Of a stretch of DNA of 64,000 nucleotides, positions 35,998 through 46,787 are shown piece after piece (the stretch's first letter is position 1; every line of letters begins with the position of its first letter). The position numbers were made by a program, and so were the translations under genes. The notes beneath the pieces were generated by a model. It was not told the origin of the DNA. It ran no database searches and was given only the letters and a program-made list of their open reading frames with translations. Source of the DNA: Cliona cf. orientalis (lineage: Eukaryota; Porifera; Demospongiae; Clionaida; Clionaidae); contig OZ005689.1 in NCBI GenBank assembly GCA_963930775.1, positions 31,086,159 to 31,150,158 of the forward strand, read 5' to 3'.

Positions 35998-36397
35998 TGG
36001 CTAAGTCCTGAGATATTTTCTCTTCCTTCACTTCTCAATCGCCTGTTTCAGCACCTGCCTTACCAGGCTTACGGTAATTAGCCTTTAATTATCAACCCCG
36101 CCATCAGTCAGGCCACGACTGGAAACGACTCCTCGGAGGGCTTCGGCCACGGCTGTGAACTTAAGCTGCTTGCAGCTAGTCACAGTTGAGTCACACCATC
36201 ACTGAGATTGAGAAGTGAAGAGGCCAAGTTTGAACTCGTTCCTAGGATGTATACCACCTATCCTACACTCCGCTGCCATCAGGGCTTAGTAGCTCAGTTG
36301 GTAAGAGTGTCTGATTAGAATTCAGAAGGTCCTGGGTTCAAATCCCGGCTAAGTCCTGAGATATTTTCTATTCCTTCACTTCTCAATCGCCTGTTTC
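35998..36397 (+). mobile_element. tRNA-derived SINE-like insertion with terminal direct repeats
   Basis: This 400-bp insertion sits inside transposase exon three, flanked by AAC on both sides (35995-35997 and 36398-36400). Its two ends are direct repeats of about 53 bp (GGCTAAGTCCTGAGATATTT to CGCCTGTTTC). The right repeat begins inside a tRNA-like unit, so the left repeat equals the end of a tRNA plus tail. The middle (36048-36282) contains GATTGAGAAGTGAAG, complementary to part of the left repeat. A head-to-tail SINE dimer with a truncated first unit is the simplest reading. Confidence 0.7.
36283..36356 (+). tRNA. tRNA-like sequence (SINE head)
   Basis: It folds as a cloverleaf: acceptor GGCTTAG/CTAAGTC, D arm GCTC/GAGT, anticodon arm TCTGA/TCAGA with loop TTAGAAT, and T arm CTGGG/CCCGG with loop TTCAAAT. 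A box (TAGCTCAGTTGG) and B box (GGTTCAAATCC) promoters look intact. The implied anticodon AGA (Ser) does not fit the short 5-nt variable loop, so it is probably a SINE promoter rather than a functional tRNA. Confidence 0.6.
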
Positions 36398-37498
36398 AAC
36401 TTCATCTATGATTGGCCGCAAATAAGTATTCACACACGGATCTTCTAATGCATACCACAATGCTGCCAGTATCATGTGCTTCCTCAGAAACCTGTATTGT
36501 AACATTATCATCATGATGTTATTTCAAAGCACCCAGTAGTGCAACTATCTAAGTTGGTCATGTAGCTTGTGGCATAGTGTGTGTGTGCATGTGTGTGTGT
36601 GTGTTGGGGGAGGATGCCAGTTATTAAGTTTACACTTGTAGTAATACCTTTTATTCTTGGGCAGCTCATTGACCACAATCCACACAGGCCATATCTCAGC
36701 CTTGCTGGAACGAAACAAGGATACTCCATCAGTGTTGAGAGATAGGGAAACGTGGGCTGGATGGTTAAGGAAGTGTTGATGCCGTTTGTAGCCCTTTCCA
36801 TCATGAATATCCTGTACATCATCAGAAACAAGCCTAGTAAACCGCTGCTGTAGCAGATTCCAACTTGACGGATCTGTAAAAAGGCCCAGTGTATTTCCAG
36901 GAAAAAAAGTTAGAGCTATGGTTGGAGGGAGTGTTAACCTTACCTTACCTTCCATTAGACGTTTCAATTGAGGCTGAAGTGGAACAATGATGAATTGACT
37001 AATATTGGTTTGACCACAGTCACAAACACCATCCTTTTCTACTGGTATCTGACAAGTAGTACAGTAGTAATGCTTTCTTCATTGCGCTTCAGGAAACAAA
37101 CTGGCTAGCTTCTTGAAAAGGTACACACTTTTTGGTAGATCTGCTGCTTTAGGTAGTAGCACAGCCAGGAGTTGAAGGAATTCAGTGAAAGTTTTGGTGG
37201 AAAAGCTGTGTCTCAATACAAACTGATACACAAGTACAATAGTCTGGAACGTAGTGACAGCTGCTCCTTCATATAGCGTATGTTTCTTCTCCTCCGGCTG
37301 ATTAGCTGTACAGCTGAACGCAGTCTGAGTATCAGCACTGATGCTATCTTCGAGGGTTAAGAAAGACTCGTATAGCTCCTCCAACTCTGGATCACTTTCC
37401 GAGTCAGACTCAGAGGATAGGAAGGACAACTCGAGCAACCCAGCATCCATTCTACACCTGTGGGGACTAGCCTCGAGGCTATGTGGGGACCTGTCCAA

Positions 37499-37728
37499 TC
37501 TAGCTAGCTGGGGTTATCAATAGACAGCACCCCATTTTTGGGCATAGACTAGCTGCATGTACTATTTTTGGCGACCACGTCGACCACGTGGTCGCCATAT
37601 TGCTAACTTAATGCAAAAACCCTCGAGCATCAGATGTAAAAAAAAGCTATCTAGCCGGCCGCGCCTGTTCCTCCTGCGAGTGTGTATTTTGTTCTCATCC
37701 ACATCCACTGCTTGTTAGACAGCTTGAG
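37499..37728. promoter_or_regulatory. Shared divergent promoter region with palindrome
   Basis: These 230 bp separate the start codons of the divergent transposase and BEN genes. At 37570-37596 lies GGCGACCACG, then TCGAC, then CACGTGGTCGCC, a near-perfect inverted repeat containing a CACGTG box. No TATA box is obvious. It is a plausible site for an element-encoded regulator, which is inference. Confidence 0.5.
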
Positions 37729-38118
37729 ATGGCACTGAGAAAACTCACAAAGTCAGCGGGTGAGTGTTTCTGTGTATGTATGGGTTTAAGTTTTTTGTGC
37801 TGACTATCGAAACGGGCTTGTGGTGATCTTATCTGAAACCAAATGTACACAGGCGACATCTGGTTGCTCGTGCGATGGCGGAATGAAGGTTCCCACTCGG
37901 TGGTACATGGAAAGAATGTGGTGTCACAACAGCCTCCTTATATGGAAGGACAGTTTGTTGTGGTGAAAGATGCCAAGAGAACCTATGAGGCGGAAATTCT
38001 ATATGCAGGTACGTTTATTATCATGATTATTTTTATCAAGGATGGGCATGATTAGCTTCTTGTTTGGTGAGATGCAAAGTTAGCACTGTGGTGCAGTAAT
38101 GACCATGTAATTTGTTAC

Positions 38119-38149
<31 letters not shown>

Positions 38150-39094
38150 GTGGGTGAGTGTGTGTGGCATGGTGTGTTGTGTAGAGTGTGTGTGGGTAGG
38201 TAGGTGTATGTGCATCTGCATGCATGTGTGTATATGTGTAGGGTATGTGTGTGCATGTGCATAACAGGCCCGGAGGAAGCGATTTACATGTGGTCCGGCC
38301 AGCTTTAAATCAGAATGTGGAGCAAAAACTAGGGGGGTCTGGGGGCATGCTCCCCCAGGAAAATTTTGTAATTTACAACATCAGAAATTGCTTCTGATGG
38401 CTTTTGAGACCACTTTCACTGGTCAATATTTAGACTTCATTGTATGGCCCAAATCCCAAATTGCTTCTGATGGCTTTTGAGACCACTTTCACTGGTCAAT
38501 ATTTAGACTTCATTGTATGGCCCAAATCCCAATTAAGATTCAGTGAAACAGAGAATTTTTGATAGCAGAAGGCAGCCTCATGATCTAAACAATCTCTCCA
38601 CTTTAATATATTAAGCTTTAAAGACTGTTGAACTAGAACCAAAATATACAAATACCTTAGGAAGCTCATTTGAAGATGAGTTGGTGTGCTGATTGCACTG
38701 TCAAGCATGCGCGATTTATTATCTGACGATCTTTACCATGCGATAAATAAAATAAACGACCATTACCCAACTAAATGTTGAAAAAAGTGGTCCGGTTTTG
38801 GCCTGACCAGCCTGACCGGTTCCGGCGGCCCTGCATAATAATACATTATATTATGTGTATATAAAATCTGTGCTCTGGCAGTTAAAATGGCAAATTTTGA
38901 CCAGCAGCTTGCCTTGAGCTTGTACAAAGCTGGTTTTGACTTTCCCATAATCTTGCCTTCCCGTCTTGAAAGTGCCAGCAATGGAGAAAAAAAATGATTT
39001 TTAGCTAGATGAACCATTATGGAGACACATAAATGTACTTGTAATAACAATGTAGCCCTCATCCAACAGTGTGTGTGTGTGTGAGTGAGTGAGT

Positions 39095-39130
<36 letters not shown>

Positions 39131-42100
39131 CAGAGACAACACTAATTGTAACATGATGGTTGTTTAGGTGCTGAAATCAGTGAGGGTTTGATTTAGCTAA
39201 GCCATGCGTTGTGTCTCTGTGCAGGTACAAAAGCTGAGGTCCTGAAGAAACAAGATGAGATGGAAGAGAGCTTTAGTGAAGAGGACTCTCATAATTCAGG
39301 TGTGGATTTTTCTTATGTTGCAGAACATGTTACATGTTTCTATACATAACTGGACTACTCGCCATTTACTATACATACCAATAGACACCTGCCTTGCCAC
39401 TAAGTGAAGGAAGTGAAGAAAGTGTCCTACTAGAAGGTGAAGGCAGTAGTAGCCCAGAAGAGGACAAGAAGTCGAGAAAACAGAAGGTTAGCCAGTGGTA
39501 TCTTGCAAAGTCAGGAATGTGCAATTGGGTAATTGGTGGCTTCCCTAGAACCTTTGAACAAGGTGCATGGTAGATAAGTCCCACTACATGTGTTGTCTGG
39601 TGGTTGAATTTCATATCTCAAAGGTTACTACTAGTTTATACTAAAGAGGCATGCTCAACTGATAGTGAATTGTTAAATGCGTGTTTATTTCTGCCTGCAA
39701 TAAAATGAATAGTTGTACAATATATACTTTTATACAGGCTACCACATCCTCTCCAAGAAAGACATATACAGCACAGACGAAACAGAGGAGACTGGTCAGT
39801 ATTCTTGAAGATACTCCCTCCCCCCAAAAACCAAGTATAGCTTTAGGCTAGCACCCATAGAATTAACATTTAAGCAATATGTGGAATTTGAAGCTGTAGT
39901 GAAATGCTCTTTAAGCACTACTTGTATATACTTTCAATAGAGTACTGCAATCAAACAAACGGGGAAGAAGGTGCAAAGGCAATCTGATGCTAACCTCATG
40001 GACCTGATAGAGGGGGTGCAGAAGCGAGAGGAAACATAAGGTGGGACTGTTGTGGTGGGGGGGGGGGGGGGTTTACGGCATCGTGCTGTGTAAATTGTAG
40101 GCCAGTTAATATGGATACTGCCATTCTACTTGGGATTTGCCTTTCCCAACCATGATTTAAAATTGGTCTTTTATTAGGAGAATGCTATGGACAAAGAGCA
40201 GCAACAGGAGGTGACAATGGAGAGCGAGGTTTCTCAAAAGAGCGTGGTTTCTCGTAACAGACAGGTAAAACGTACAGTGCTTGGGAGGCCGTGAGATCCT
40301 AATGTTGTATACAGTTAAAGAATTCATTTGATCTGGGTCTGGAGGATTGTGACCATGGCTTTGATGATGCTTTTCCAAAGGAAACTGACCTGGTTGGTGA
40401 TACACATAATATTATGTATATTATATTATTGAGTTTCAGTTGTGTTAACCTTCATTAATATAGCCCAAAGTAAAGCCTACAGTAAACACTCCCTTAAACT
40501 CAAGCCAAGTAAGTGGTGTTCATCTCTTACAAAAATTACCATGCATATGCATGACATTGTACGTGTTCTCTGGAATGAGTGACCCCTTCATCAGTTATGA
40601 CATTTGCAGTTTTTACCCACAATACTCTATTATACAGCATTGGTATTCTCAAATAGAAAATGGTCCTTGTAGCAGTACCTACCACTACCATGCAACCCCT
40701 TACAGACTTCATCATTCCGGTATGGCAGTATTATTGTAGTGTTTCTGACATACACGTAATAATTTATAGCCAGTGAACCCAATTACTTTCCTCCTCGGAT
40801 GGAGACAGAAGCTGTGCGTCCGTTTTCATCATGCTCATCTCCTGGATTTTCTGGATCAGGATTTTCATGCGTGCCTCCAATGGGCAGATCGAGTTCATTC
40901 ACTGTAATAATATATATATAGCCATTTGCTAGGGTAGTGGTAATGAATGTTCCTCTCTGCAGCAGAATTCTAGCCAGTGGCGTCCACCACGTCGGACCTC
41001 TACCCCTGACGAGTTTATGGACTTCAGTAGCGATACATCATACTCATCGGGAAAGGTAAATTCTTGGATTGTGATACTGGATTTTGACAGTTTACTCTAT
41101 GGAAATATCTGTAGATGCAATACTTGTGTGAGGAGTTGGAACATGTCAAGCAAAGTGTCACCCGCTTAGAATGCACAGTTGATCTGCTGCAGAACATGTT
41201 ATTTCAGAAACGAAAGCGGAAGGTACATTCACGTAATACAATACTTATTTGTTGTGATTGGATTTTGCACCCAGAGTGGTGTGCTTGACGTCCAGTACAA
41301 TATACCTTCACCACCTCCACCCGGTGGTCCTGGTGCCTCCTCTGCTGATGTCTCTGCTAATGCCTCTGCTAATGCGGGTGCTGGTTCCTCTGCTGTTGCC
41401 TGTCCTGGACCCTTTGCTGGTCCCTCCACTGGTGCTACCGCTGCTGATATCTCTGCCAGTGCCAGTAAGTTGGCTAAAGTGTAGTAGGCATGCAAATCAA
41501 ATATCCCCAGCACGCCTGCTGGCACTACAAGCATCTTTAAAGATCATGTCCAATTTGCTTTTTGGGGGAGGGTGTGCACTAGCTGAAAATCAGTGGTCAG
41601 ATTATGTATAGCATGACTATGTCATTTAATGTCTCACAGCTGGTAGGGTCTACTTGGGAAACCCCCGAGACCCAGCCCATAGAGTGGAGGTGATGGGAGT
41701 GGACAGAAAAACAGTACAAGCGGCGGAGAATTGCTCTGCTTCTCCCGAAGCACTGGCAAGGGCACTCTTATCTGCCATCTTCACCCCTGAGGAAATTAAC
41801 ACCGGAAACTGTACAAAGCCCAGACGTAAAGACATAAAACTGCTGGATCAAAATAAGATTCAAGGAATTCGTGGTAATAGTTAATAATTGTTGTGCTGTG
41901 TTTGTGTAGGTGTAAGTGGGAAGTGGTATACTACATTGTACAGACATTGTGACTAGTGTGCATGCATGCATACTACTGTCTATAAGCAAATCCCACCTGC
42001 TCAAACCACATTCACTCCCAAAGTTAAAATTCATGGCAGACCCTTGACGACAGAGACCCAGTGTGTTGTCAATATTATATCATGCTCCATTTCTACTATT

Positions 42101-42329
42101 GTATCATGCAGAGCACATCAACTACATTTTTCCCATTTCTTCCCCAAAAGAGGAGATGACTAGGTGGAAGAACCTTCTCAGATTCCATCTCAACCAGAAA
42201 AGTGCCGAACTGACCAAGTTGATGCAGATCCTGACCCATGAAAACAATGGCATGACCCGTAGAAAACAATTGCTATTTTATGCATTGCTGGCCACATACC
42301 CCATCAATATCAAGAGAAAGAAATTCTGA
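37729..42329 (+). pseudogene. BEN-domain protein gene, 14 exons, phase-disrupted
   Basis: Exons: 37729-37759, 37853-38008, 39225-39299, 39385-39486, 39738-39794, 39941-40040, 40178-40264, 40464-40508, 40770-40903, 40963-41055, 41115-41222, 41275-41464, 41640-41873 and 42151-42329, all with GT-AG borders. The N terminus (DIWLLVRWRNEG, YEAEILYAG) is a small beta-rich module, followed by acidic and Ser/Lys-rich linkers, a coiled-coil exon (CEELEHVKQSVTRLECTVDL), a Pro/Ala-rich exon, and the BEN core in exons 13-14 (SPEALARALLSAIFTPEEIN, then LLDQNKIQGIREEM). BEN domains bind DNA in chromatin factors and some viral proteins. Exons 10-14 join in phase. Joins 3/4, 6/7 and 8/9 are each off by one base, exon six showing a TAA that a one-base deletion would remove. 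Either the gene has decayed or my borders are slightly wrong there. Confidence 0.7.
38265..38833. mobile_element. hAT-type non-autonomous element in BEN intron 2
   Basis: The left end CAGGCCCGGAGG and the right end CGGCGGCCCTG resemble hAT termini, with GTGGTCCGG repeated inside both ends. The flanks (GTGCATAA and CATAATAA) do not form a clean 8-bp duplication. Inside is a perfect or near-perfect 73-bp direct duplication (38385-38457 and 38458-38530). Confidence 0.6.
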
Positions 42330-42459
42330 TGACCATGCATGCAGCTAGTTGTTTCAGTGTTGTCCGAGTCGACTTCAGTATTGTTTAAGTCACCAGACTG
42401 TCTCTTGAGGTTAATGGGTGTATATAGCCAGTGACTAAATGTCTTCACATTCATTTATG

Positions 42460-42465
42460 AATAAA
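42460..42465 (+). terminator. Poly(A) signal of the BEN gene
   Basis: AATAAA lies 131 bp after the TGA at 42327-42329, followed by T-rich sequence. It supports 42329 as the real end of the coding region. Confidence 0.6.
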
Positions 42466-42639
42466 ATTGTTTGATTCATATTTTATGTATTTGTTACTCT
42501 TTCATGATAGTACAGAAATACAATGGTAAAGTAATTATAGCTTTGGTCTTGTGGTCGATCACCTGAATGGAAAGACAGAAAATCAAATAATGTAGGCAAA
42601 ATGTGTTACAAGACTTACCGTTAGTCGTGACAAATTGTC

Positions 42640-42894
42640 GATCACACATACCATGCGTACGTAAGTATACGCACATCGCGAGCGGGAGCCTCACGTACAT
42701 CAGTATACTCACATCGCGAGCGGGAGCCGCACGTACACATGCGTACGTACGTATACGCACGTTGTACACTTCCGCACGCAAGTGTACGTTACATACGTTC
42801 CGAGCGTACGGGGTCGGTAAATACGCGGAGATTCGCGTAGTGTGCGTAGACGCTTGCGATTGCACGCGGATATCCGCGGCCTTTTTTGCACGGG
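42640..42894. repeat. Right subterminal CpG cluster and inverted terminus
   Basis: A 40-bp module (ACATCGCGAGCGGGAGCC, then CACGTAC) occurs twice at 42673-42745, followed by many CGTACG and CGCG words and a GCGGATATCCGC palindrome next to the end. Confidence 0.75.
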
Positions 42895-43950
42895 TGGTAT
42901 TATGTGTACGCAGTTGTATACAAATCTATAGAGCCTGTACTCCATTGCAAAGCAGGTAAAGCAACACGAGTTAAATATGCACCACTAGGATGCAAATTTT
43001 TTTCTCTCTCTTTTGTATATGTGTGTGTGTGATGTGTATGTATCCATGTGTGTGTACGTGTGTGTGTTGTGTGTGCGTGTGTCTGTACGTATGTGTGTAT
43101 GTCACTGCGCACAGTGTGGCTCCACTCCTTTAGCTACATTTCTGCTTTTACAAGACATGTTTTTTTATTCCCCAATCCCCCCTCCCCACACACACAGTGT
43201 TGTCTTCACCCTCTGAATAATTATTAGGTCCTCATGTACTTGAAGTTGTTTTTCATCTTCCTCCCTCTCCTTTGAAAAAAAATTCCTAGTAAGAGTATGC
43301 AGTCTCAAAACTTCATCCACCACCCACCCTGCATGCAAAAGAAGGTATATCACATTGCTAAAAATCAGCGGCCCAATACACCCTTAACGTTAATGCTTCA
43401 AGTAGTGACACTACAGCTGCTCCTGGTCACAGGTACAAGGAGGGAGTGTGTATAATAATATAATGGCCAGTATATTTTAGAAAATCATAGTACAGCTGAC
43501 TTGTACCGTGATGCCACAAACCAGACTATTGTCCACTATGCAGCTATTCATACATCCATCAGACTTCTCTGAGTACATGTAGTTTGTTTTTCCATCATAG
43601 TACAAAATGAGATGTTTGCTGAATGGGCATGTAATTGTGCGATTCCATGTAAGGTAATTCAGTGGTTTTGTGGTGTTGTACTGAAACAGCTGACTTGCTT
43701 GTATTATCCTGAGCATAGAATCATCACAAGTTATACTTAGTAGAAATGACGTACATTTCGTATGCCCCTGTATACAGAGCATGCAATGCTGCTGTTACCA
43801 GCCATTCCTTTTTTTCTCTCCCTTAAAATTGACTTTTAACAGTAATCCTGCCAACACCCTGCCAAGCACAACTGTCTCCAAATATCACGCAGAGAGGTCA
43901 ACTAAGCAATGACAGTAGCAATTGAATCCAGAAACCAGACCAAGTGGGGG
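42895..43950. other. No gene seen; GT microsatellite
   Basis: Positions 43015-43110 are TG-rich. Positions 42975-43130 resemble 61555-61680, and 43216-43360 resembles 44960-45115, so this is a mosaic of dispersed repeats. A 101-residue minus-strand frame at 43477-43782 is unrecognised and unsupported. Confidence 0.45.
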
Positions 43951-44709
43951 TACTCAGGCGCCTTAAGGACTGGGACCCGCACGATAATGATATTCATAGC
44001 AGGGTCTCCGCCCACCGTACAGCTATCTCCCAGATCGACGAATTTTACACCGAAAATCCAGTACATACGTGATAATCCTTTGACTTTATCAATGATTCAT
44101 CCATGTATAGCCAGTAAGAGACCTTTTGAATAGCGATTCTGGAGCAGCTAACGGACAGGTCATGTGACCTAAGCCACACCCGCTAGTGGTGAAGTACAGG
44201 AAGAGGTAGACTGTGCTAGGGCGGGGTGTTGGAACAAGATGGTTCGACGTGTTCTGTCGCTCATAGTACTTATGTAAGTAATATCTAAAGATTTGTCGTT
44301 TGCAATTTTTAACTTACCCTCCAGTTTCTCAAAAGAAGGCTTTAAATAGAAAGTGGGAGTGGCACTTTTGTTGCTTTTCACCTCTCTCTGCCAAATGAAC
44401 GGTCATTTTAAAAATTGCAAACGAGTGAAGTAAGAAACTACGACTATGGCTGTCTAGCTCATCCATGGCCGAGAAGTTCACTGCCTAGGTGATCCATATT
44501 GACTGAAGTGCTTTCACGAAAATGGAGGTGTGGCCGTTGCGGTTTGATGGGCGGGGCTAAAAGAGGTGTCATTAGCCACATCAAAGGTTGAAGAACCTGG
44601 GATAACTGTCACATTACTTCATTACTTTTCATTTTGCTGTAAGTATGCTTACAAGACATTGTAAAAACAGTAAAATTTAGCTGGTCCCAGTCCTTAACTG
44701 GCCTGAGTA
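43951..44709. mobile_element. Mariner-type MITE, TACTCAGGC termini
   Basis: The left end TACTCAGGCGCCTTAAGGAC and the reverse complement of the right end, TACTCAGGCCAGTTAAGGAC, agree over about 28 bp apart from a few internal bases, continuing into TGGGACC. TA borders both sides. The 759-bp interior has no recognised coding content. Confidence 0.8.
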
Positions 44710-45156
44710 AAAGCGAAAGTACAATGCATCGTGTGGATTGCCCACTTGGCGATTAGCAATCACTAAAATTGCAATCTGACTTGTATACACCATTGGCAAG
44801 TTTTGTAACTACGCACTCAAAAACCCAGCTTATATAGCTTATGGTATTAAATTTGGATCATTATGTGCGTCAAGATTTCATGCCCCCCACTCCCCAAAAA
44901 AAGCTATGGAGTTATTACACACACACACACGCAGCTACATGTATCTTCCGCTTCTCAAAATGTTAGGTCCCTCACACATTTGTAGTTGTTTTCCATACAA
45001 AAGATTTACCTCCTTCCCCTTCAAAAACTCCTATAAAATCCCTCTAAGAGTATGCGTGGCTAAAAATTTTTTTTCTCATCCACCGTGTCCCACCACCAGC
45101 CCTGCATGCAAAAAGAAGATAGCACTTCACTAACTACATTACTTTACTAATAATAG
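44710..45156. other. Dispersed repeat related to 43216-43360
   Basis: Positions 44960-45115 share TTAGGTCC, AAGAGTATGC and a CCACCC/CCTGCATGCAAAA end with the earlier copy. No gene. Confidence 0.5.
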
Positions 45157-45317
45157 GACTATCAAGCAGATTGAACTGGATGCTATCAAGAGTGGAGTTC
45201 CTGTAGGAGAAGCTGAGGGCCAGACCGACAGACGGACTGATAGGACTATGCTGTTCAACCTGAAGAAGGCGCGGAACAAGTTAGGAAGATACGTGGTAGA
45301 GAGAGAAAGTGCAAAAT
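45157..45317 (+). CDS. Exon-like segment, unrecognised
   Basis: An open stretch of 53 codons (QIELDAIKSGVPVGEAEG, then LFNLKKARNKLGRYVVERES) is bounded by a TAATAG acceptor and a GTAAAT donor. It is basic and probably helical. It could be part of the gene whose later exons lie at 45763-46580. No domain is recognised. Confidence 0.35.
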
Positions 45318-45762
45318 GTAAATACACACACAGTAATTACTTCAACCCCCATATCCTGCTGTCTATTCTGAACACACACAAGTGCACACTCAACACACAC
45401 ATACACAAGACTTGTGCACACACGCACCCCCAATTGTTATTTAACTACATATGTGTGTGACAAATAGTACCAGTGTGAGGGATGTATGGCATTTCTGGCA
45501 CAAAGCAGACTGAGATATCGTGTGTCTAGTGTCCCAGAGAGTGGCTTTGTTGGGGCCAATTCAGTCCAGGGCAAGCATATGTGACATTCAGTCAGGTCAA
45601 AACACTACAAACACTGACATTTTGAATTTCAGTGTCTCTGCCATTAAGAGATTATAATGACGTGAAATGATCCAACTAAATACAAAATCGTTGCACTGTG
45701 CCTGAGCTACGATATCATGACACCAAAAGATTAAAGTGTGCTAGCATACATTTTCGTGAAAC

Positions 45763-45826
45763 ATGGCTACACATCCTTCCCCGGGCAGTGATTACCAGAT
45801 TGCTATCAGATGTGACAGAGTATCAG
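45763..45826 (+). CDS. Possible first exon (ATG) with GTGAGA donor
   Basis: MATHPSPGSDYQIAIRCDRV is followed by a good donor site. The phase does not join cleanly to the next exon-like segment at 46370, so the link is uncertain. Confidence 0.3.
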
Positions 45827-46212
45827 GTGAGAACAAAGATGGATTGGTATTCCTAAATATGATACAGCCATCTCATGCACATACAGCATTGGCATTGAAG
45901 CAATTACCCAGATCCAAGTAGCACTTAGTCTATTGTACAGATCACCTAGTGTGGCTTTTTTTGGAAGCACTGATTAGTTTATTGTCCACGACAGTGTTTA
46001 CCACAGCCTACGCTCAAGTCCCAAGTGGCTGTTGGTGAGCTCCCATACTCTCCTCCTTCACTGTGATAGCTGTTTATTATGGTACTAGTTGTATACTTAA
46101 GACCCTTCTCCATAGACTCTGCAATAACAACATTAGTGATGTTGCACAGGAAGTGATGTTGCATATGCAACATATTTTGCCTTAGGTAAGATGCATAGCA
46201 CACAACAAATCA

Positions 46213-46298
46213 GTTGATACATGGGTATGTGGTAAACACAAGTTACGTTGCCCTCATCAACCCTTGTGCAACATAATTTGTGTTACCCATGTATCAAT
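46213..46298. repeat. Hairpin-forming inverted repeat
   Basis: TTGATACATGGGTA near 46213 is the reverse complement of the sequence ending near 46298, and an inner pair (AACACAAGTTACGTTGC with GCAACATAATTTGTGTT) extends the stem. It is probably a tiny foldback element. Confidence 0.7.
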
Positions 46299-46369
46299 TA
46301 TTACATGTTAGGTTAGGGTTAGGTTAGGTTAGATGTTGCTGCCACACTTCCACCACTCTATATTTCTAG

Positions 46370-46580
46370 CTACAACCCTGAAATCTCTACACATGGCATG
46401 CTTGACACTGAAACGTGTACTCCTGGCGAAATGTCCCCCAGCAAGAAGGTTGAGCTTCGTTCCCAATACTTGAAGCAATTTAAGGAGATCCAGAACCTTA
46501 AAGATGTGGGTATGCTTACACTAGAAGAGTTTTAAGACAAGGATACCATTCTACAGACTCTCAAAGGATTCAAAATTTAA
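46370..46580 (+). pseudogene. SHOCT-like C-terminal exon with in-frame stop
   Basis: After a CTAG acceptor the frame reads KKVELRSQYLKQFKEIQNLK then DVGMLTLEEF, a TAA at 46533-46535, and then in the same frame DKDTILQTLKGFKI and a second stop. The pattern Leu-x-x-hydrophobic, Gly-x-hydrophobic-Thr-x-x-Glu-Phe matches the SHOCT-like end of the protein at 6855-7862, so both may belong to one repeat-associated family. The internal stop suggests decay. Confidence 0.5.
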
Positions 46581-46787
46581 TAAATAAAAAAAGTACATGC
46601 ACGCAACACATTCATACACTGTACACATTCACTTATTATGTTTACTATGTACAATCTAATTGACTGTTAATTTATGTATCCTGAATTAATCCTTGTACCA
46701 TCCAGTGCAGTCACATGGTGTCACATTGCCAAAGGCTGCTAACAGAATGTTTTCAATGTCTCTTGATATTGAAGCATTAACCAATAG

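Larger units (their letters stand above)
32951..37498 (-). pseudogene. Multi-exon Tnp2-like (CMC/EnSpm-type) transposase, inactivated
   Basis: Eleven exons were traced by consistent GT-AG borders: 36949-37498, 36648-36873, 36401-36491 plus 35976-35994, 35655-35904, 35408-35578, 34953-34983, 34656-34729, 34394-34591, 33819-33976, 33527-33645 and 32951-33437. Landmarks in order: acidic N terminus; YEGAAVTTFQTIVLVYQFVL; a zinc-ribbon-like CTTC/CDCG pair; VSLSLNTDGVSLFRSSKAEI and WPVWIVVNELP; ALLLLCSMDLPARARV; FNGYCGCLFCYHPG; VVDDLHGLYLGVTKTLLGLW; LFYYSLPVLSGILPDLYFNH; and GPLWAYTCFAFEDLN. This order matches the metazoan transposase family carrying Tnp2/DUF4218-type domains. Lesions: an in-frame TGA at 37076-37078, a 400-bp SINE-like insertion in exon three, and a one-base deletion near 35700. 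Removing the insertion restores an exact reading phase into the next exon, so splicing was under selection before decay. Confidence 0.8.
32258..42894. mobile_element. Proposed 10.6-kb intron-rich DNA transposon: Tnp2-like transposase plus BEN gene
   Basis: The left end CCCGTGCAAAAAATTCCGCG and the reverse complement of the right end, CCCGTGCAAAAAAGGCCGCG, match for 13 bp, then 6 of the next 8, with scattered matches further in. TG flanks both sides (32256-32257 and 42895-42896), a possible 2-bp target duplication. Each terminus is followed by 200-250 bp rich in CGTACG, resembling the subterminal binding-site arrays of CMC/EnSpm elements. Between them lie exactly two genes, divergent from a shared promoter region: a Tnp2-like transposase and a BEN-domain protein. 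Alternative: the two ends belong to separate inverted copies of a CpG-rich repeat that happen to flank the genes. Confidence 0.6.
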